A DNA stretch of 64,000 nt from Lachnospiraceae bacterium (GTDB lineage Bacteria; Bacillota; Clostridia; Lachnospirales; Lachnospiraceae). A program made the translations under genes and the position numbers. Where the stretch lies: NCBI GenBank assembly GCA_021770755.1, contig JAETQI010000011.1, positions 39,809 through 103,808 of the forward strand. The letters run 5' to 3'. Under the pieces are notes generated by a model, which was given only the letters and a program-made list of their open reading frames with translations, was not told where the DNA came from and did not search any database. This document shows, piece after piece, positions 51,795 through 61,276 of this stretch; position 1 is the first letter of the stretch, and each line of letters starts with the position of its first letter.

Positions 51795-52718
51795 TTATGG
51801 TTCATATGACAGGAGTCTCAGCTCTTCATTCAGCGCTTCGAGCTGTGTCCCCAGACTGCAGTCAAAGACGCCGTTGCCCGTCTCTATCATACACTCGTTC
51901 TTTCCAAGTGTGACATCCTCGAGAAGCTCCACATTGTCGAGTGCTATGTTCGTCCCCTTGATCAGCTCCCGCTTCTGCATGCTCGCAAAAGGATAGTCCT
52001 CCTTCGACACATGGATCAGATAAGTGCTGCCAGTCTCGATATTCCGCATCGTGTTCTGTATCAGATAGACGATGAGCTCCCGCGAATTCTTGAGACTCAC
52101 ATGGAAAATGTGCTCGTATATCCCGGTCAGCGTATCGATGAATATCGGTTCGAGTTCCTTGATCCGGCGCTGGTATTCTTCCTCCATGGCTGCCATCATC
52201 TGCTCCGCCTCAGCCTGCGCCTGTTCTCTCTCCTGTGCCACGCTGTCGAGTCCATCCTGATGTCCCTGTGCAAACCCGTCATTCTGTCCCTGCTCAAAGC
52301 CTTCCTGATATCCCTGGCTCCTGGCTTCCTCGAGGATCTGGATCCTGGTCTGCTCGATCTCCGCAAGCGCCTCCTCGCGCATCTGCTCGATCTGCGACTG
52401 CGCCTCGGCGATCAGCTCCTCCTGCATCTGGGCAGACTGCTGTGGTGCGAAGCTTTCCTCCGTCTGCATCATCTCGCCGGGATCCTGATCTCCCCCGACA
52501 ATATTCCCCTCGCCGTCGCGGATCAACTGCGATACCTCGACCGCACTGATCCCCTGTGTGAAACCATCCGCAAAATCCGGCTCCTCGCCGCACTGTACGG
52601 CAAGCTCCATCGCCAGTTCTTTGAGCCTTGCCTCCGCCCGCGCGTTGGAATCTATGATTCTTGTGTTGGCTGGATCTACCACGACCCAGCCTGATTTTAA
52701 TATACCGCCATTAGACAA
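51795..52718 (-). CDS. fliH: Flagellar export ATPase regulator FliH
   Basis: About 307 residues: an N-terminal region, a long Glu/Gln coiled coil (about 85-180) with a GxxxG-like run of repeated GY/GF-x-x-GF turns (EGFEQGQNDGFAQGHQDG), and the V-ATPase E-like C-terminal domain. I chose TTG at 52718, which overlaps the fliG stop; GGAGG lies about 11 bases upstream. A longer TTG-started frame from 52769 would run deeper into fliG. Confidence 0.9.
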   Translation of the reverse strand: MSNGGILKSGWVVVDPANTRIIDSNARAEARLKELAMELAVQCGEEPDFADGFTQGISAVEVSQLIRDGEGNIVGGDQDPGEMMQTEESFAPQQSAQMQEELIAEAQSQIEQMREEALAEIEQTRIQILEEARSQGYQEGFEQGQNDGFAQGHQDGLDSVAQEREQAQAEAEQMMAAMEEEYQRRIKELEPIFIDTLTGIYEHIFHVSLKNSRELIVYLIQNTMRNIETGSTYLIHVSKEDYPFASMQKRELIKGTNIALDNVELLEDVTLGKNECMIETGNGVFDCSLGTQLEALNEELRLLSYEP

Positions 52719-53721
52719 CGATCTCGTCACCTCCGCCTCTAGAAATAACGATCTCTCCGGAATCCTCAAGCTTTCTTATGATATTGACGATCTTCTGCTG
52801 TGCCTCCTCAACATCCTTCATCCTGACAGGTCCCATGAATTCCATATCCTCCCGGATCATCTCAGCCAGACGCTTTGACATGTTGCTAAAGATCGCATTC
52901 TGCACTTCCTCCGTCGATCCCTTACATGCGATCGCAAGGTCATTGTTGTCAACATCCCTGAGCACACGCTGGATCGCACGGTCGTCGAGCAGCAGGATAT
53001 CCTCGAACACGAACATCTTCTTTCTGATCTCGTCCGCAAGCTCTGGCTCTTCGACTTCGAGTGTCTCCATGATATGTTTCTCTGTACCTCTGTCTACCGT
53101 GTTCAGGATCTCTACCACTGCATCCACGCCGCCGATGATCGTGTAATCCTGATTGACGAGCGAAGAGAGCTTTGATTCGAGCACGCGCTCCACTTCCTTG
53201 ATGACATCGGGACTTGTTCTGTCCATCGTCGCGATACGTCTTGCCACCTCTGCCTGTTTCTCCGGGATCAGTGCCCCGAGGATCGTAGCCGCCTGCCCGG
53301 CTGACAGGTATGACAGGATCAGGGCGATCGTCTGCGGATGCTCATCCTGTATGAAGTTGAGCAACTGCGACGCATCGGTCTTCTTGACAAACTCAAACGG
53401 CTTTACCTGCAGCGACGCTGTCAGTTTTCCGATGACATCCATCGCCTTGTCTGCGCCGAGCGCTTTTTCCAGAAGTTCTTTCGCATAGCCGATACCGCCC
53501 TCCGCGATATACTGCTGTGCCAGACATACTTCATAAAATTCGTTGATTACTTTTTCCTTTACCTGTGGTGTAACGCTCTTGGTATTCGCAATCTCAAGTG
53601 TCAGGTCCTCGATCTCCTCTTCCTTCAAATGTTTAAATATCAGGGAAGATTTCTCAGGTCCGAGGGCAATCAGTAAGATTGCCGCCTTCTGTATTCCCTT
53701 TAGCTCTTCATTACTAGCCAT
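52711..53721 (-). CDS. fliG: Flagellar motor switch protein FliG
   Basis: The 336-residue rotor protein has an N-terminal domain that binds FliF, the EHPQTIALILSYL motif in the middle and the charged torque helix near the C-terminus (LLDDRAIQRVLRDVDNNDLAIACKG). GGGGG precedes the ATG. Confidence 0.97.
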   Translation of the reverse strand: MASNEELKGIQKAAILLIALGPEKSSLIFKHLKEEEIEDLTLEIANTKSVTPQVKEKVINEFYEVCLAQQYIAEGGIGYAKELLEKALGADKAMDVIGKLTASLQVKPFEFVKKTDASQLLNFIQDEHPQTIALILSYLSAGQAATILGALIPEKQAEVARRIATMDRTSPDVIKEVERVLESKLSSLVNQDYTIIGGVDAVVEILNTVDRGTEKHIMETLEVEEPELADEIRKKMFVFEDILLLDDRAIQRVLRDVDNNDLAIACKGSTEEVQNAIFSNMSKRLAEMIREDMEFMGPVRMKDVEEAQQKIVNIIRKLEDSGEIVISRGGGDEIVV

Positions 53722-53727
53722 TACAAG

Positions 53728-55341
53728 TTACCCCCAGTCCTCATCAAGCCAATTTCGCAAGAGTGTAGCCACCGCTTCCGGATTTTCCTCGACAAAGTTT
53801 TCTATCAGTTTTCTAGCTTCAGACTTCTGCTCTGTCTCGATACCCTCAAGCTCATCGATATTTGACTGCAACAAGTCTTCCACTGCAAGTTCTTCCTCTT
53901 CCTCAACTTCCTTCTTGGTCCTCAGACTCATGATCACTACGAATGCAAGGAGTGTGAGAATGATGACGATCAGCACGATCTGTATGATATCCTTGAGCTC
54001 TACCGTAGACTGGATCTGATCGATGAACTGAACCTCTTCGTATGCCACAAGGCTTATATTTCTTGTCGGGATACCGGTCGCATTTGCCACCATGCCGATG
54101 AGATCCTCATCTACTTCAAGTTTCACGCGCTCGTTGTTGGCAAGCTTGTATTCCTCCCATGAGATCCCATCCAGCAGTCCCTGGAGCCTTACGTCTTCCT
54201 CTCTCTCCACACGGTATCTCACTGCCGCCACCGATACGGAGCTGTCGTTGTACACGACTGTTCCTGTGGCACCCTTTGTCGTGGTGATCGTCTCGTTCGG
54301 CAGATAGTCGCTCTTTCTCTCGTATGAGCTGCTGTTCGTGCCCGTCGACTCGTTGATCATGTAATCGGTCTCAGAATTGGAATCTGTTCCGGGAACTCCG
54401 CCCAGGCCGTCTGTAGCAGTTGACTGATATACCTCCTCGTGGGCAAGCAGTCCCTGATCATGCTCATCATCCGGTGTCGAGTATTCATGCGATACGATCT
54501 CTTTCTGTGAGAAATCCATCGAGATGTTCGCTGCCACTTCGATCTGGTTGAACTCGTTCGTTCCGAAGAGTACCTGTCTGACTTCGTTCTTGATCAGGCT
54601 CTCTGCTTCCTGCTTGAGCATCATCATGTTGTTTGCCTTCTCGATCGTGGAGTAGGTCTGCTCAACCGGGAACCAGATCGTTCCGTTCACGTCCGTGATC
54701 GTCACATTGTCTGTCGTGTCATTGCCGAGCGCTGTCGCGATATATCTCGCGATCGCCGCGGCGTTCTCCTCATTAAAATTTGCACCCTCGTTGAGTTCCA
54801 GGATAACACCTGCATAGGTCTCAAGGTTCTGCGCGATGAGTGTGCCGTTGTCATCGGGGATCGTCAACTGGCATGTCGCAGTCTTTACCGCTGTCATGCT
54901 CGTGATGTCCTCCTCGATCTTCCCCTCGATAAAAAGCTTATAGCGCTTCTGCTTATCAGCCTCTGTCGTGGAAAAGCTTCCGTTCAGCACATCATCGATC
55001 GTAAGCCCCGTTGTCGGTATATTGTTGGAGCCGAGCAAAAGGCGGGCATCTGACTCCTGATCATCGACCACTTCAAAGTTCAGACCGTCTGACGATACGT
55101 TGTACACGATCCCCTGCCCATCCAGCAGATCCCTCACGGCAGCAGCCTCCTTGGTGGACTCACAATTTGCGACAGTGACATACTGCTTCCTCGTGAGCAC
55201 TGCCACCAGTATCGCGATGGCAAGCAGGATCACCACTGCGATTCCGATGATCAATGTCTTCTGCTTTGGCTGGAACTTGTTCCACCATTCCTTCATCCGC
55301 TCCAATAGCTTTTTCCCAAAATCCAATACCTTGTCAACCAT
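53728..55341 (-). CDS. fliF: Flagellar MS-ring protein FliF
   Basis: The 537-residue protein has two membrane helices (about 29-49 and 432-454), ring-building motifs between them and a cytosolic FliG-binding tail (ENPEAVATLLRNWLDE). Residues 281-352 form the variable insertion of the third ring-building motif: SHEY, then GGVPGTDSNS and SDYLPNE. The GGVPGxxSN element is shared with enteric FliF. The same motifs recur in the loop of the BlaR1-like protease at 12294-14120. AGGAG precedes the ATG. Confidence 0.97.
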   Translation of the reverse strand: MVDKVLDFGKKLLERMKEWWNKFQPKQKTLIIGIAVVILLAIAILVAVLTRKQYVTVANCESTKEAAAVRDLLDGQGIVYNVSSDGLNFEVVDDQESDARLLLGSNNIPTTGLTIDDVLNGSFSTTEADKQKRYKLFIEGKIEEDITSMTAVKTATCQLTIPDDNGTLIAQNLETYAGVILELNEGANFNEENAAAIARYIATALGNDTTDNVTITDVNGTIWFPVEQTYSTIEKANNMMMLKQEAESLIKNEVRQVLFGTNEFNQIEVAANISMDFSQKEIVSHEYSTPDDEHDQGLLAHEEVYQSTATDGLGGVPGTDSNSETDYMINESTGTNSSSYERKSDYLPNETITTTKGATGTVVYNDSSVSVAAVRYRVEREEDVRLQGLLDGISWEEYKLANNERVKLEVDEDLIGMVANATGIPTRNISLVAYEEVQFIDQIQSTVELKDIIQIVLIVIILTLLAFVVIMSLRTKKEVEEEEELAVEDLLQSNIDELEGIETEQKSEARKLIENFVEENPEAVATLLRNWLDEDWG

Positions 55342-55406
55342 TTCAGTGTCTCCTTCTCCCTAAATCCCCGTAATCCTTTACATGTAATCCTTTACATCCG
55401 GTTTCC

Positions 55407-55745
55407 TTAAATCTGTATCTGCATAATCTCCTTATATGCTTCAAGGAGCTTGTCTCTGAGTGCGATCGTGTAGTTGAGCGCTGTCTGCGATTTGCCCACC
55501 GCGATCGTAAGGTCGTGTGTATTTTCCGAGATACCCATCATCCACTTTAACTGCTCGTTCTCCTTAGATGAGAGCAGATCGTTCGTCGTACTGATATTGT
55601 TCACTGCCGCATCCAGGATCGAACCGAAGATATTGTTGTTCTTTTGTCCGTCACTGTCTGTAGTTCCACTGTAGAGACTGTTTCTCACGGCGTCCGAATT
55701 CACATTATATAAGCTGTTAATATCGTTTGATGCTGTTATTGTCAT
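55407..55745 (-). CDS. fliE: Flagellar rod adaptor FliE
   Basis: The 112-residue protein ends with the conserved DLTIAVGKSQTALNYTIALRDKLLEAYKEIMQIQI. It joins the MS ring to the rod and is the first exported substrate. GGGGG precedes the ATG. Confidence 0.95.
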   Translation of the reverse strand: MTITASNDINSLYNVNSDAVRNSLYSGTTDSDGQKNNNIFGSILDAAVNNISTTNDLLSSKENEQLKWMMGISENTHDLTIAVGKSQTALNYTIALRDKLLEAYKEIMQIQI

Positions 55746-55815
55746 GGTCTTTCCCCCTATACTCTCCGCAATAATTCCTTATAATCCTCTTTAACCCTTA
55801 TCCTCTTTTATATCC

Positions 55816-56310
55816 CTAGAAATTCATTTCCAATCCTTTGTTTGCCATCGCCTTTGTCGCCTCAAATGCCGCCTGGTTTGCCTCGTATCCCCGGCTGGCA
55901 TCGATCATGTTGGTCATTTCCGTGATGACATTCACATTCGGATAATGTACATATCCGTTCTCGTCCGCATCCGGATGTTCCGGATCGTACGTCATGACCT
56001 CCTCCGTCCATGTATCCTCATACACTCCGCCGATCTTGACACCCGTCCCCGGACTCGACAGTCTCGCCGAGTTGGTGCAGCCAAGCGGCCTGCCGCTCAG
56101 ATTGCTGAATGCCGTGTCGAGCATATGCGAGAACGATCTGTTCTTGACGTCAGTCTTCTCCTGAAAGGTGACAACCTTCCTGACATACGATTTGCCATCC
56201 TCAGTCCTTGTCGTGTGCGCATTTGCCATATTCTGCGAAATGATGTCCATGCGGTACTGCTCTGCCGACATTCCCGATGCGCTGATATCAAACGAATCAA
56301 ATATTCCCAT
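55816..56310 (-). CDS. flgC: Flagellar rod protein FlgC
   Basis: The 164-residue proximal rod subunit has the axial start FDSFDISASGMSAEQYRMDIISQNMANAHTT and end VNVITEMTNMIDASRGYEANQAAFEATKAMANKGLEM. AGGAGG precedes the ATG. Confidence 0.96.
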   Translation of the reverse strand: MGIFDSFDISASGMSAEQYRMDIISQNMANAHTTRTEDGKSYVRKVVTFQEKTDVKNRSFSHMLDTAFSNLSGRPLGCTNSARLSSPGTGVKIGGVYEDTWTEEVMTYDPEHPDADENGYVHYPNVNVITEMTNMIDASRGYEANQAAFEATKAMANKGLEMNF

Positions 56311-56340
56311 CTACCATTCCTCCTGTTTTCGTTCCGCTTC

Positions 56341-56733
56341 TTATTTCATCACTGACATTAGCTGCGAGAAATCCTGATTCAGCAGTGTCATCATACCATT
56401 GTATTTGGTCTGGTTCTTCGCAAGGATCGCCAGCTCGTTCTGGATACTCACATTGTTGCCGTCATACCGGTAAGAGAGCTCCTCATAATCTGTGTAGATC
56501 TCCGGCTCAAGCTCCTCCAGATCAAGATTCCTGACCCTCGCATCCACCGTGTCCTGACCCGCCCTTGCAAAAGCGTGTTTCAGCTCTGTCTCAAAGCGGA
56601 TGTCTTTTCTCTTGTAATTGGGCGTGTTCACATTTGCGATGTTATTGTTGATAATGTCATTTCTCGTGGCTGCCGCATCCAGTGAAGCCCCTAAAGTATT
56701 AATGTAGTCAAATATGCCTGAGTTGCTTAACAT
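56341..56733 (-). CDS. flgB: Flagellar rod protein FlgB
   Basis: The 130-residue proximal rod subunit is the first gene of the flagellar/chemotaxis supercluster. It has the axial motif NDIINNNIANVNTPNYKRKDIRFE. AAGGAGGAG precedes the ATG. The 292 bases before it hold the fla promoter, a CodY box and repeated TTATGTAAAT elements. Confidence 0.95.
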   Translation of the reverse strand: MLSNSGIFDYINTLGASLDAAATRNDIINNNIANVNTPNYKRKDIRFETELKHAFARAGQDTVDARVRNLDLEELEPEIYTDYEELSYRYDGNNVSIQNELAILAKNQTKYNGMMTLLNQDFSQLMSVMK

Positions 56734-56772
56734 TTATACTCCTCCTTCTCGTGTTTTCCTATTTTTCAGTGC

Positions 56773-56807
56773 TATGTAAACCAGCGCCGCCACAACGGAT
56801 TTACATA
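56773..56807 (-). promoter_or_regulatory. Hairpin in the flgB 5' leader
   Basis: TATGTAAACC (56773-56782) pairs with GGATTTACATA (56797-56807), leaving one bulged base. It lies between the transcript start and the flgB ribosome site and is made of two inverted copies of the TTATGTAAA element. Confidence 0.45.
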
Positions 56808-56828
56808 ATATATTGTCTTTCTTACTCT

Positions 56829-56856
56829 ATTATAGATTATTTTCAGAATATTTCAA
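56829..56856 (-). promoter_or_regulatory. flgB (fla/che) promoter with overlapping CodY box
   Basis: TTGAAA (56851-56856), a 16-base spacer and TATAAT (56829-56834). AATATTCTGAAAATA (56838-56852) matches the CodY consensus at 13 of 15 positions and fills the spacer and the edge of the -35, so bound CodY would block polymerase. Confidence 0.75.
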
Positions 56857-56940
56857 GTATTTTTTTCATTATTTTGCAATATTATGTGAATTTGTTTCTC
56901 CCAGTTATGTAAATTCGTTATTTTTGCCCGCAAAACAGAC

Positions 56941-56973
56941 AAAAGGCTTATCTTTTCACAAGATAAGCCTTTT
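56941..56973. terminator. Terminator after codY
   Basis: A 14-base perfect stem (56941-56954 with 56960-56973), 5-base loop and T-runs on both sides. It separates codY from the flgB transcript. Confidence 0.9.
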
Positions 56974-57025
56974 GTTGCTACTATTGCATTTATTCCATAA
57001 ATTTAAATTGTTTCCCGATCCAAAA

Positions 57026-57811
57026 CTATTTATTCAACTGGCGTTTCAGCGCATCCACTTCCTCAAACACGACATCGTTTAAGACCTTGATGTACGTCCC
57101 TTTCATGCCTGACGAGCGCGACTCGATGACGCCCGCGCTCTCAAACTTGCGCAACGCGTTGACGATCACACTCCTCGTGATCCCCACGCGGTCCGCGATC
57201 TTGCTGGCTACGAGGATCCCCTCCGTGCCGTTGAGTTCGTCGAAAATGTGTGTGATCGCTTCCATCTCGGAGAAAGACAATGTAGAGATCGCCGACTTCA
57301 CAACCGCCACCTTCCGGCTCTCCTCCGCGTTCTCCTCGCTGACGGCGCGCAGCATCTCAAGCCCTACCACCGTCACGCCGTACTCGCACAGGATGATGTC
57401 ATCGATATCGTACTGCTCATTGCACTTGTAGATAAACAGCGTCCCCAGACGCTCCCCTGCTGTCTCGATCGGTGTGATGATTGCCTGGTATTTGCGTATA
57501 TCCGGACTCTCAAAGCCAAGGGTTGCGAGGTTGACGTTTTCCTTTGTGGAGAGCACGCCGAGAAGCCGCTCATTTAACATGGGATCGATAAACCCGCCAA
57601 CGCTGTCCTCGACCAGCTCCTTTAGCTCGTCCACGCCTTCGCATGTACCTACGCCCAGAACCTTGCCTTTCTTGCTGATCACCAGCACATTTGAATTGAC
57701 GATCTCCCGCATTACCTTACATATATCACTGAAAACTACCTTGCTGGAATTATTATTGTGTAAAAGTTTTCCGATCTTTCTTGTTTTGTCCAACAACTGT
57801 ACACTTCCCAT
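57026..57811 (-). CDS. codY: Global nutritional regulator CodY
   Basis: The 261-residue repressor senses GTP and branched-chain amino acids. It has the N-terminal GAF domain (SVQLLDKTRKIGKLL, then NVLVISKKGKVLGVG) and the C-terminal winged helix (ASKIADRVGITRSVIVNALRKFESAGVIESRS). Its neighbours, topA upstream and flgB downstream, are those of the Bacillus locus. In Bacillus and Clostridioides CodY represses motility genes. A promoter of its own is seen after topA. Confidence 0.96.
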   Translation of the reverse strand: MGSVQLLDKTRKIGKLLHNNNSSKVVFSDICKVMREIVNSNVLVISKKGKVLGVGTCEGVDELKELVEDSVGGFIDPMLNERLLGVLSTKENVNLATLGFESPDIRKYQAIITPIETAGERLGTLFIYKCNEQYDIDDIILCEYGVTVVGLEMLRAVSEENAEESRKVAVVKSAISTLSFSEMEAITHIFDELNGTEGILVASKIADRVGITRSVIVNALRKFESAGVIESRSSGMKGTYIKVLNDVVFEEVDALKRQLNK

Positions 57812-57874
57812 AATAAACCTCCAAGTCCTTCTATACTCCGCTGCTTCTGATAAAAATTCTTTTTTTATAGGGAA

Positions 57875-57903
57875 ATTTTAACATACGGTCATTCATTTTT
57901 CAA
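57875..57903 (-). promoter_or_regulatory. codY promoter
   Basis: TTGAAA (57898-57903), a 17-base spacer and TAAAAT (57875-57880), about 65 bases before codY. Confidence 0.7.
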
Positions 57904-57968
57904 TAGTTCCAGTCAATAATTCAAGAATACTTTGCAATTTAATTTATTTTTTATAAATGTTTCAAAAT

Positions 57969-60044
57969 TCAGGCTGTTGGTGGAATTTTCTTCACAAATC
58001 CGCACTGTTCGTCCGCACAGACGAGCTTGTTTCCCTTCACGAGCATAATGCCGCCGCACCGCTCGCACTTCTCCTGGGACGGCCGCTGCCACACCATAAA
58101 GTCACATTCCGGTATCGCCTCGCACCCATAATACCGTCTGCCCTTTTTCGTCTTGCGGACGACGACCTCCTTGCCGCATTTCGGGCAGGTCACGCCGATC
58201 TTCTCGAAATAGGGCTTTGTGCTCCTGCAGTCGGGAAATCCGGGGCAGGCGAGGAACTTGCCGTGCGGCCCGTACTTGATGACCATATTCCTGCCGCACA
58301 CATCGCACACTTCATCCGACACTTCGTCTGCGATCTCCACCTCGTCCAGCTCTTTTTCCGCCTTCTTCACCGCCTCGTCGAGATCCGGGTAGAAATTCCC
58401 CACCACAGTCTTCCAGCCGACGGTGCCGGTCTCCACCTTGTCGAGCAGCGCCTCGAGATTTGCCGTGAAGTTCACATCAACAATGGTCGGAAACGCGTCC
58501 TTCATCATGCTGTTGACCACCTCGCCAAGCTCGGACACATAGAGATTCTTATCCTCCTTGACTACATAGCGTCTCGCCATAATCGTCGTGATCGTAGGCG
58601 CGTACGTGCTGGGGCGTCCGATCCCAAGCTCCTCGAGCGCCCGCACCAGCGATGCCTCCGTGTAGTGTGCCGGCGGCTGGGTAAAATGCTGCTTCGGATC
58701 AAGGTTTTCCAGCGAAAGCTGTGTATCCCTGGTGATGTCCTTCACCAAAGTGTTGGACTCCGTCTTCTCCTCGTCGGCTTCCTTGTACACACTCATAAAC
58801 CCATCGAAGCTTAATTTCGATGCCGCCACGGTGAACCGGTGCCCCTTCGCGTCGATCTTCACCGAGGTCGTCTCGTACCTTGCCGGCGTCATGCGGCTTG
58901 CCGTAAACCGCTTCCAGATGAGCTGGTAGAGGCGGAACTGGTCACGGCTCAGGGACTCTTTCAGATCCGCAGGCGTATTGCTGATGTCTGTCGGGCGGAT
59001 CGCCTCGTGCGCATCCTGTATCTTCTGCTCCTTCTTCTTCTCCGTCACGACCTCTGCCGCATACGGATCGCCGTAATTTTTGGCGATGTATTCCTTGGAG
59101 GCAGCCACTGCCTCGTCGGAGACTCTGGTGGAATCCGTTCTCAGATAAGTGATGAGACCGACTGTTCCCTGTCCTTTCAGTTCGACGCCCTCGTAGAGCT
59201 GCTGTGCCAGACGCATTGTCTTCTGCGTCGAGAAGTTCAGCGCCTTGCTCGCCTCCTGCTGCAGTGTCGATGTCGTGAACGGCAACGGCGCCTTCTTGAT
59301 GCGCTCTCCTTTCTTGATATCGACCACTTCAAAGCTTGCGCACTCAAGTTCCTTTAAGATTTTGTCCATCTCCTCCCTGGACGCGATCTCTGCCTTTTTG
59401 TCCCCAAATCCGTAATATTTCGCGACAAGCGGCTTCTTCTCACCCTTGATCTTTAATTCCGCGTCGAGCGTCCAGTACTCCTCCGGGATAAACGCGTTGA
59501 TCTCATCCTCCCTGTCGCAGATGATGCGCAGCGCCACCGACTGCACCCTGCCGGCACTTAAGCCCCTCTTGATCTTAGCCCACAGAAGCGGCGAGATGCG
59601 GTATCCCACCATTCTGTCAAGCATACGGCGCGCCTGCTGCGCATCCACAAGGCTCATGTCGATCTCTCTCGGGTTCTTGAGAGATTCCTTCACCGCATTC
59701 TTGGTGATCTCGTTGAATGTGATGCGGTACACCTTTTTATCCTCCAGTTTCAGGGCGATATACAGGTGCCATGAGATCGCCTCCCCCTCACGGTCAGGGT
59801 CCGTCGCGAGATAGATCTTGTCAGCCTTCCTGACTTCCTTGCGAAGCTTTGCCAGGATATCTCCCTTGCCGCGTATCGTTATATATTTCGGCTCGTAATC
59901 GTTGTCCGCGTCAAATCCCAACTGACTCTTTGGCATATCGCGCACATGACCGTTGCTAGCCATAACCTCATAATTTGTCCCCAGAAATTTCTTGATCGTC
60001 TTTACCTTCGCAGGTGACTCCACTATCACTAAATACTTTGCCAT
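57969..60044 (-). CDS. topA: DNA topoisomerase I
   Basis: The 691-residue type IA enzyme relaxes negative supercoils. It has the Toprim domain (LVIVESPAKVKTIKKFLG, ATDPDREGEAISWH), the catalytic Tyr in LITYLRTDSTRVS, and three C-terminal four-Cys zinc elements (CDVC...CPGFPDC, CPKC...CEAIPEC, CERC...CADEQC). I chose ATG 60044, with GAGGG before it; a GTG two codons upstream overlaps that site. Confidence 0.97.
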   Translation of the reverse strand: MAKYLVIVESPAKVKTIKKFLGTNYEVMASNGHVRDMPKSQLGFDADNDYEPKYITIRGKGDILAKLRKEVRKADKIYLATDPDREGEAISWHLYIALKLEDKKVYRITFNEITKNAVKESLKNPREIDMSLVDAQQARRMLDRMVGYRISPLLWAKIKRGLSAGRVQSVALRIICDREDEINAFIPEEYWTLDAELKIKGEKKPLVAKYYGFGDKKAEIASREEMDKILKELECASFEVVDIKKGERIKKAPLPFTTSTLQQEASKALNFSTQKTMRLAQQLYEGVELKGQGTVGLITYLRTDSTRVSDEAVAASKEYIAKNYGDPYAAEVVTEKKKEQKIQDAHEAIRPTDISNTPADLKESLSRDQFRLYQLIWKRFTASRMTPARYETTSVKIDAKGHRFTVAASKLSFDGFMSVYKEADEEKTESNTLVKDITRDTQLSLENLDPKQHFTQPPAHYTEASLVRALEELGIGRPSTYAPTITTIMARRYVVKEDKNLYVSELGEVVNSMMKDAFPTIVDVNFTANLEALLDKVETGTVGWKTVVGNFYPDLDEAVKKAEKELDEVEIADEVSDEVCDVCGRNMVIKYGPHGKFLACPGFPDCRSTKPYFEKIGVTCPKCGKEVVVRKTKKGRRYYGCEAIPECDFMVWQRPSQEKCERCGGIMLVKGNKLVCADEQCGFVKKIPPTA

Positions 60045-60151
60045 ATCCACCCTCTACTTCTATTATTATATGTCATTTCGGATCATCTGACTTACGTTCA
60101 CCACTATAACCCAATTTTCAAACCGTGGCAAGTAAAATTTTAGAAAAAATT

Positions 60152-61273
60152 TCATAAATCATCCTGCAGCCGTCCGTACTGCCTGTTCCTGCAGAGGATA
60201 AAGCCTTTCAATTCCAGCTCCACAAGTCCCTGACAGATCTGCGGTATCGTGCAGGCGCTCCCCCTCTCCCTAAGCCGCGCAACGATCACATCCTGTGCGG
60301 CCGGCAGCATTTCCAGAACCGCGTAAACCTCCCGCGCCGCCGCTGACAGTTTTTGGGACGGCTGTTTTGCCGGCTGTTCTTCTGGCTTTTTTAAGATCGT
60401 TTCCCAGAGCATGTCGTCTATGATCTCCTCCGGCGTGACAGCGACCGCGGCGCCCTGGCGGATCAGGCGGTTGCATCCCATGCTGAGGCTGTCCGTGCAC
60501 CTTCCCGGCACCGCATACACTTCCCTGCCCTGTTCCAACGCCATATCCACGGTGATCAGCGTCCCGCTCTTCTCGCGCGCCTCCACCACGAGCACCACGT
60601 CCGCAAGCGCGCTGATGATCCGGTTCCTCGGCGGGAAAAGCGCCGGTCTTGGCTCCATCCGGGGCGGATACTCCGACAGCACGCCCCCGTTTTCGATCAA
60701 CTGCCTGTAGAGCGGTTCATTGCTCCGCGGATATATGATATCGACGCCGCACCCGAGCACCGCATAAGAGCGCCCTCCTGCCTGGAGCGCCGCTGTCTGG
60801 CTGATGCCGTCCACCCCCATCGCCATGCCGCTTATGACCTCCACTCCGCGCTGTGCGAATCCTTTTGCAAACTTTTCCGCCATGGATCTGCCATACTCGC
60901 TGCATTTCCTTGCCCCGATCACCGCCACTGCCGGTGTCCCTTCGCTGGGAAGCCGCCCTTTATAAAAGATCCCGAAAGGCGGATCGGGGATCTCTGCAAG
61001 CTTTTTGGGAAAACCGGCTGCCTGACAGTATGTATAGCTGACGCCGGATTTTGCAAGATCACGCCAGATCTCCTCTGGTCTGTACCGCTTCCTGTGCTGC
61101 AGAAAATGCTCGCAGCCCTTCAGACCCATGATCGCCGCCAGGCGGCTCTCATCCATCTCATAGATCTTCTGCGCGCTCCCCGCTGCTTCCAGAAGCCTGT
61201 ATTTTGTCCCGCCCGGGATCCAGTATATGGTATCGAGCCAGGCGGCATACATTTTCTGTTCCAATCCGATCAT
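60152..61273 (-). CDS. dprA: DNA-processing protein DprA
   Basis: The 373-residue single-strand-DNA-binding, RecA-loading protein has an N-terminal helical SAM-like domain, a Rossmann core (VAVIGARKCSEYGRSMA, SGMAMGVDGISQTAALQAGGRSYAVLGCG, GTLITVDMALEQGREVYAVPG) and a C-terminal winged helix. It takes part in natural transformation or recombination. It follows comM within a few bases. Confidence 0.95.
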   Translation of the reverse strand: MIGLEQKMYAAWLDTIYWIPGGTKYRLLEAAGSAQKIYEMDESRLAAIMGLKGCEHFLQHRKRYRPEEIWRDLAKSGVSYTYCQAAGFPKKLAEIPDPPFGIFYKGRLPSEGTPAVAVIGARKCSEYGRSMAEKFAKGFAQRGVEVISGMAMGVDGISQTAALQAGGRSYAVLGCGVDIIYPRSNEPLYRQLIENGGVLSEYPPRMEPRPALFPPRNRIISALADVVLVVEAREKSGTLITVDMALEQGREVYAVPGRCTDSLSMGCNRLIRQGAAVAVTPEEIIDDMLWETILKKPEEQPAKQPSQKLSAAAREVYAVLEMLPAAQDVIVARLRERGSACTIPQICQGLVELELKGFILCRNRQYGRLQDDL

Positions 61274-61276
61274 ACG

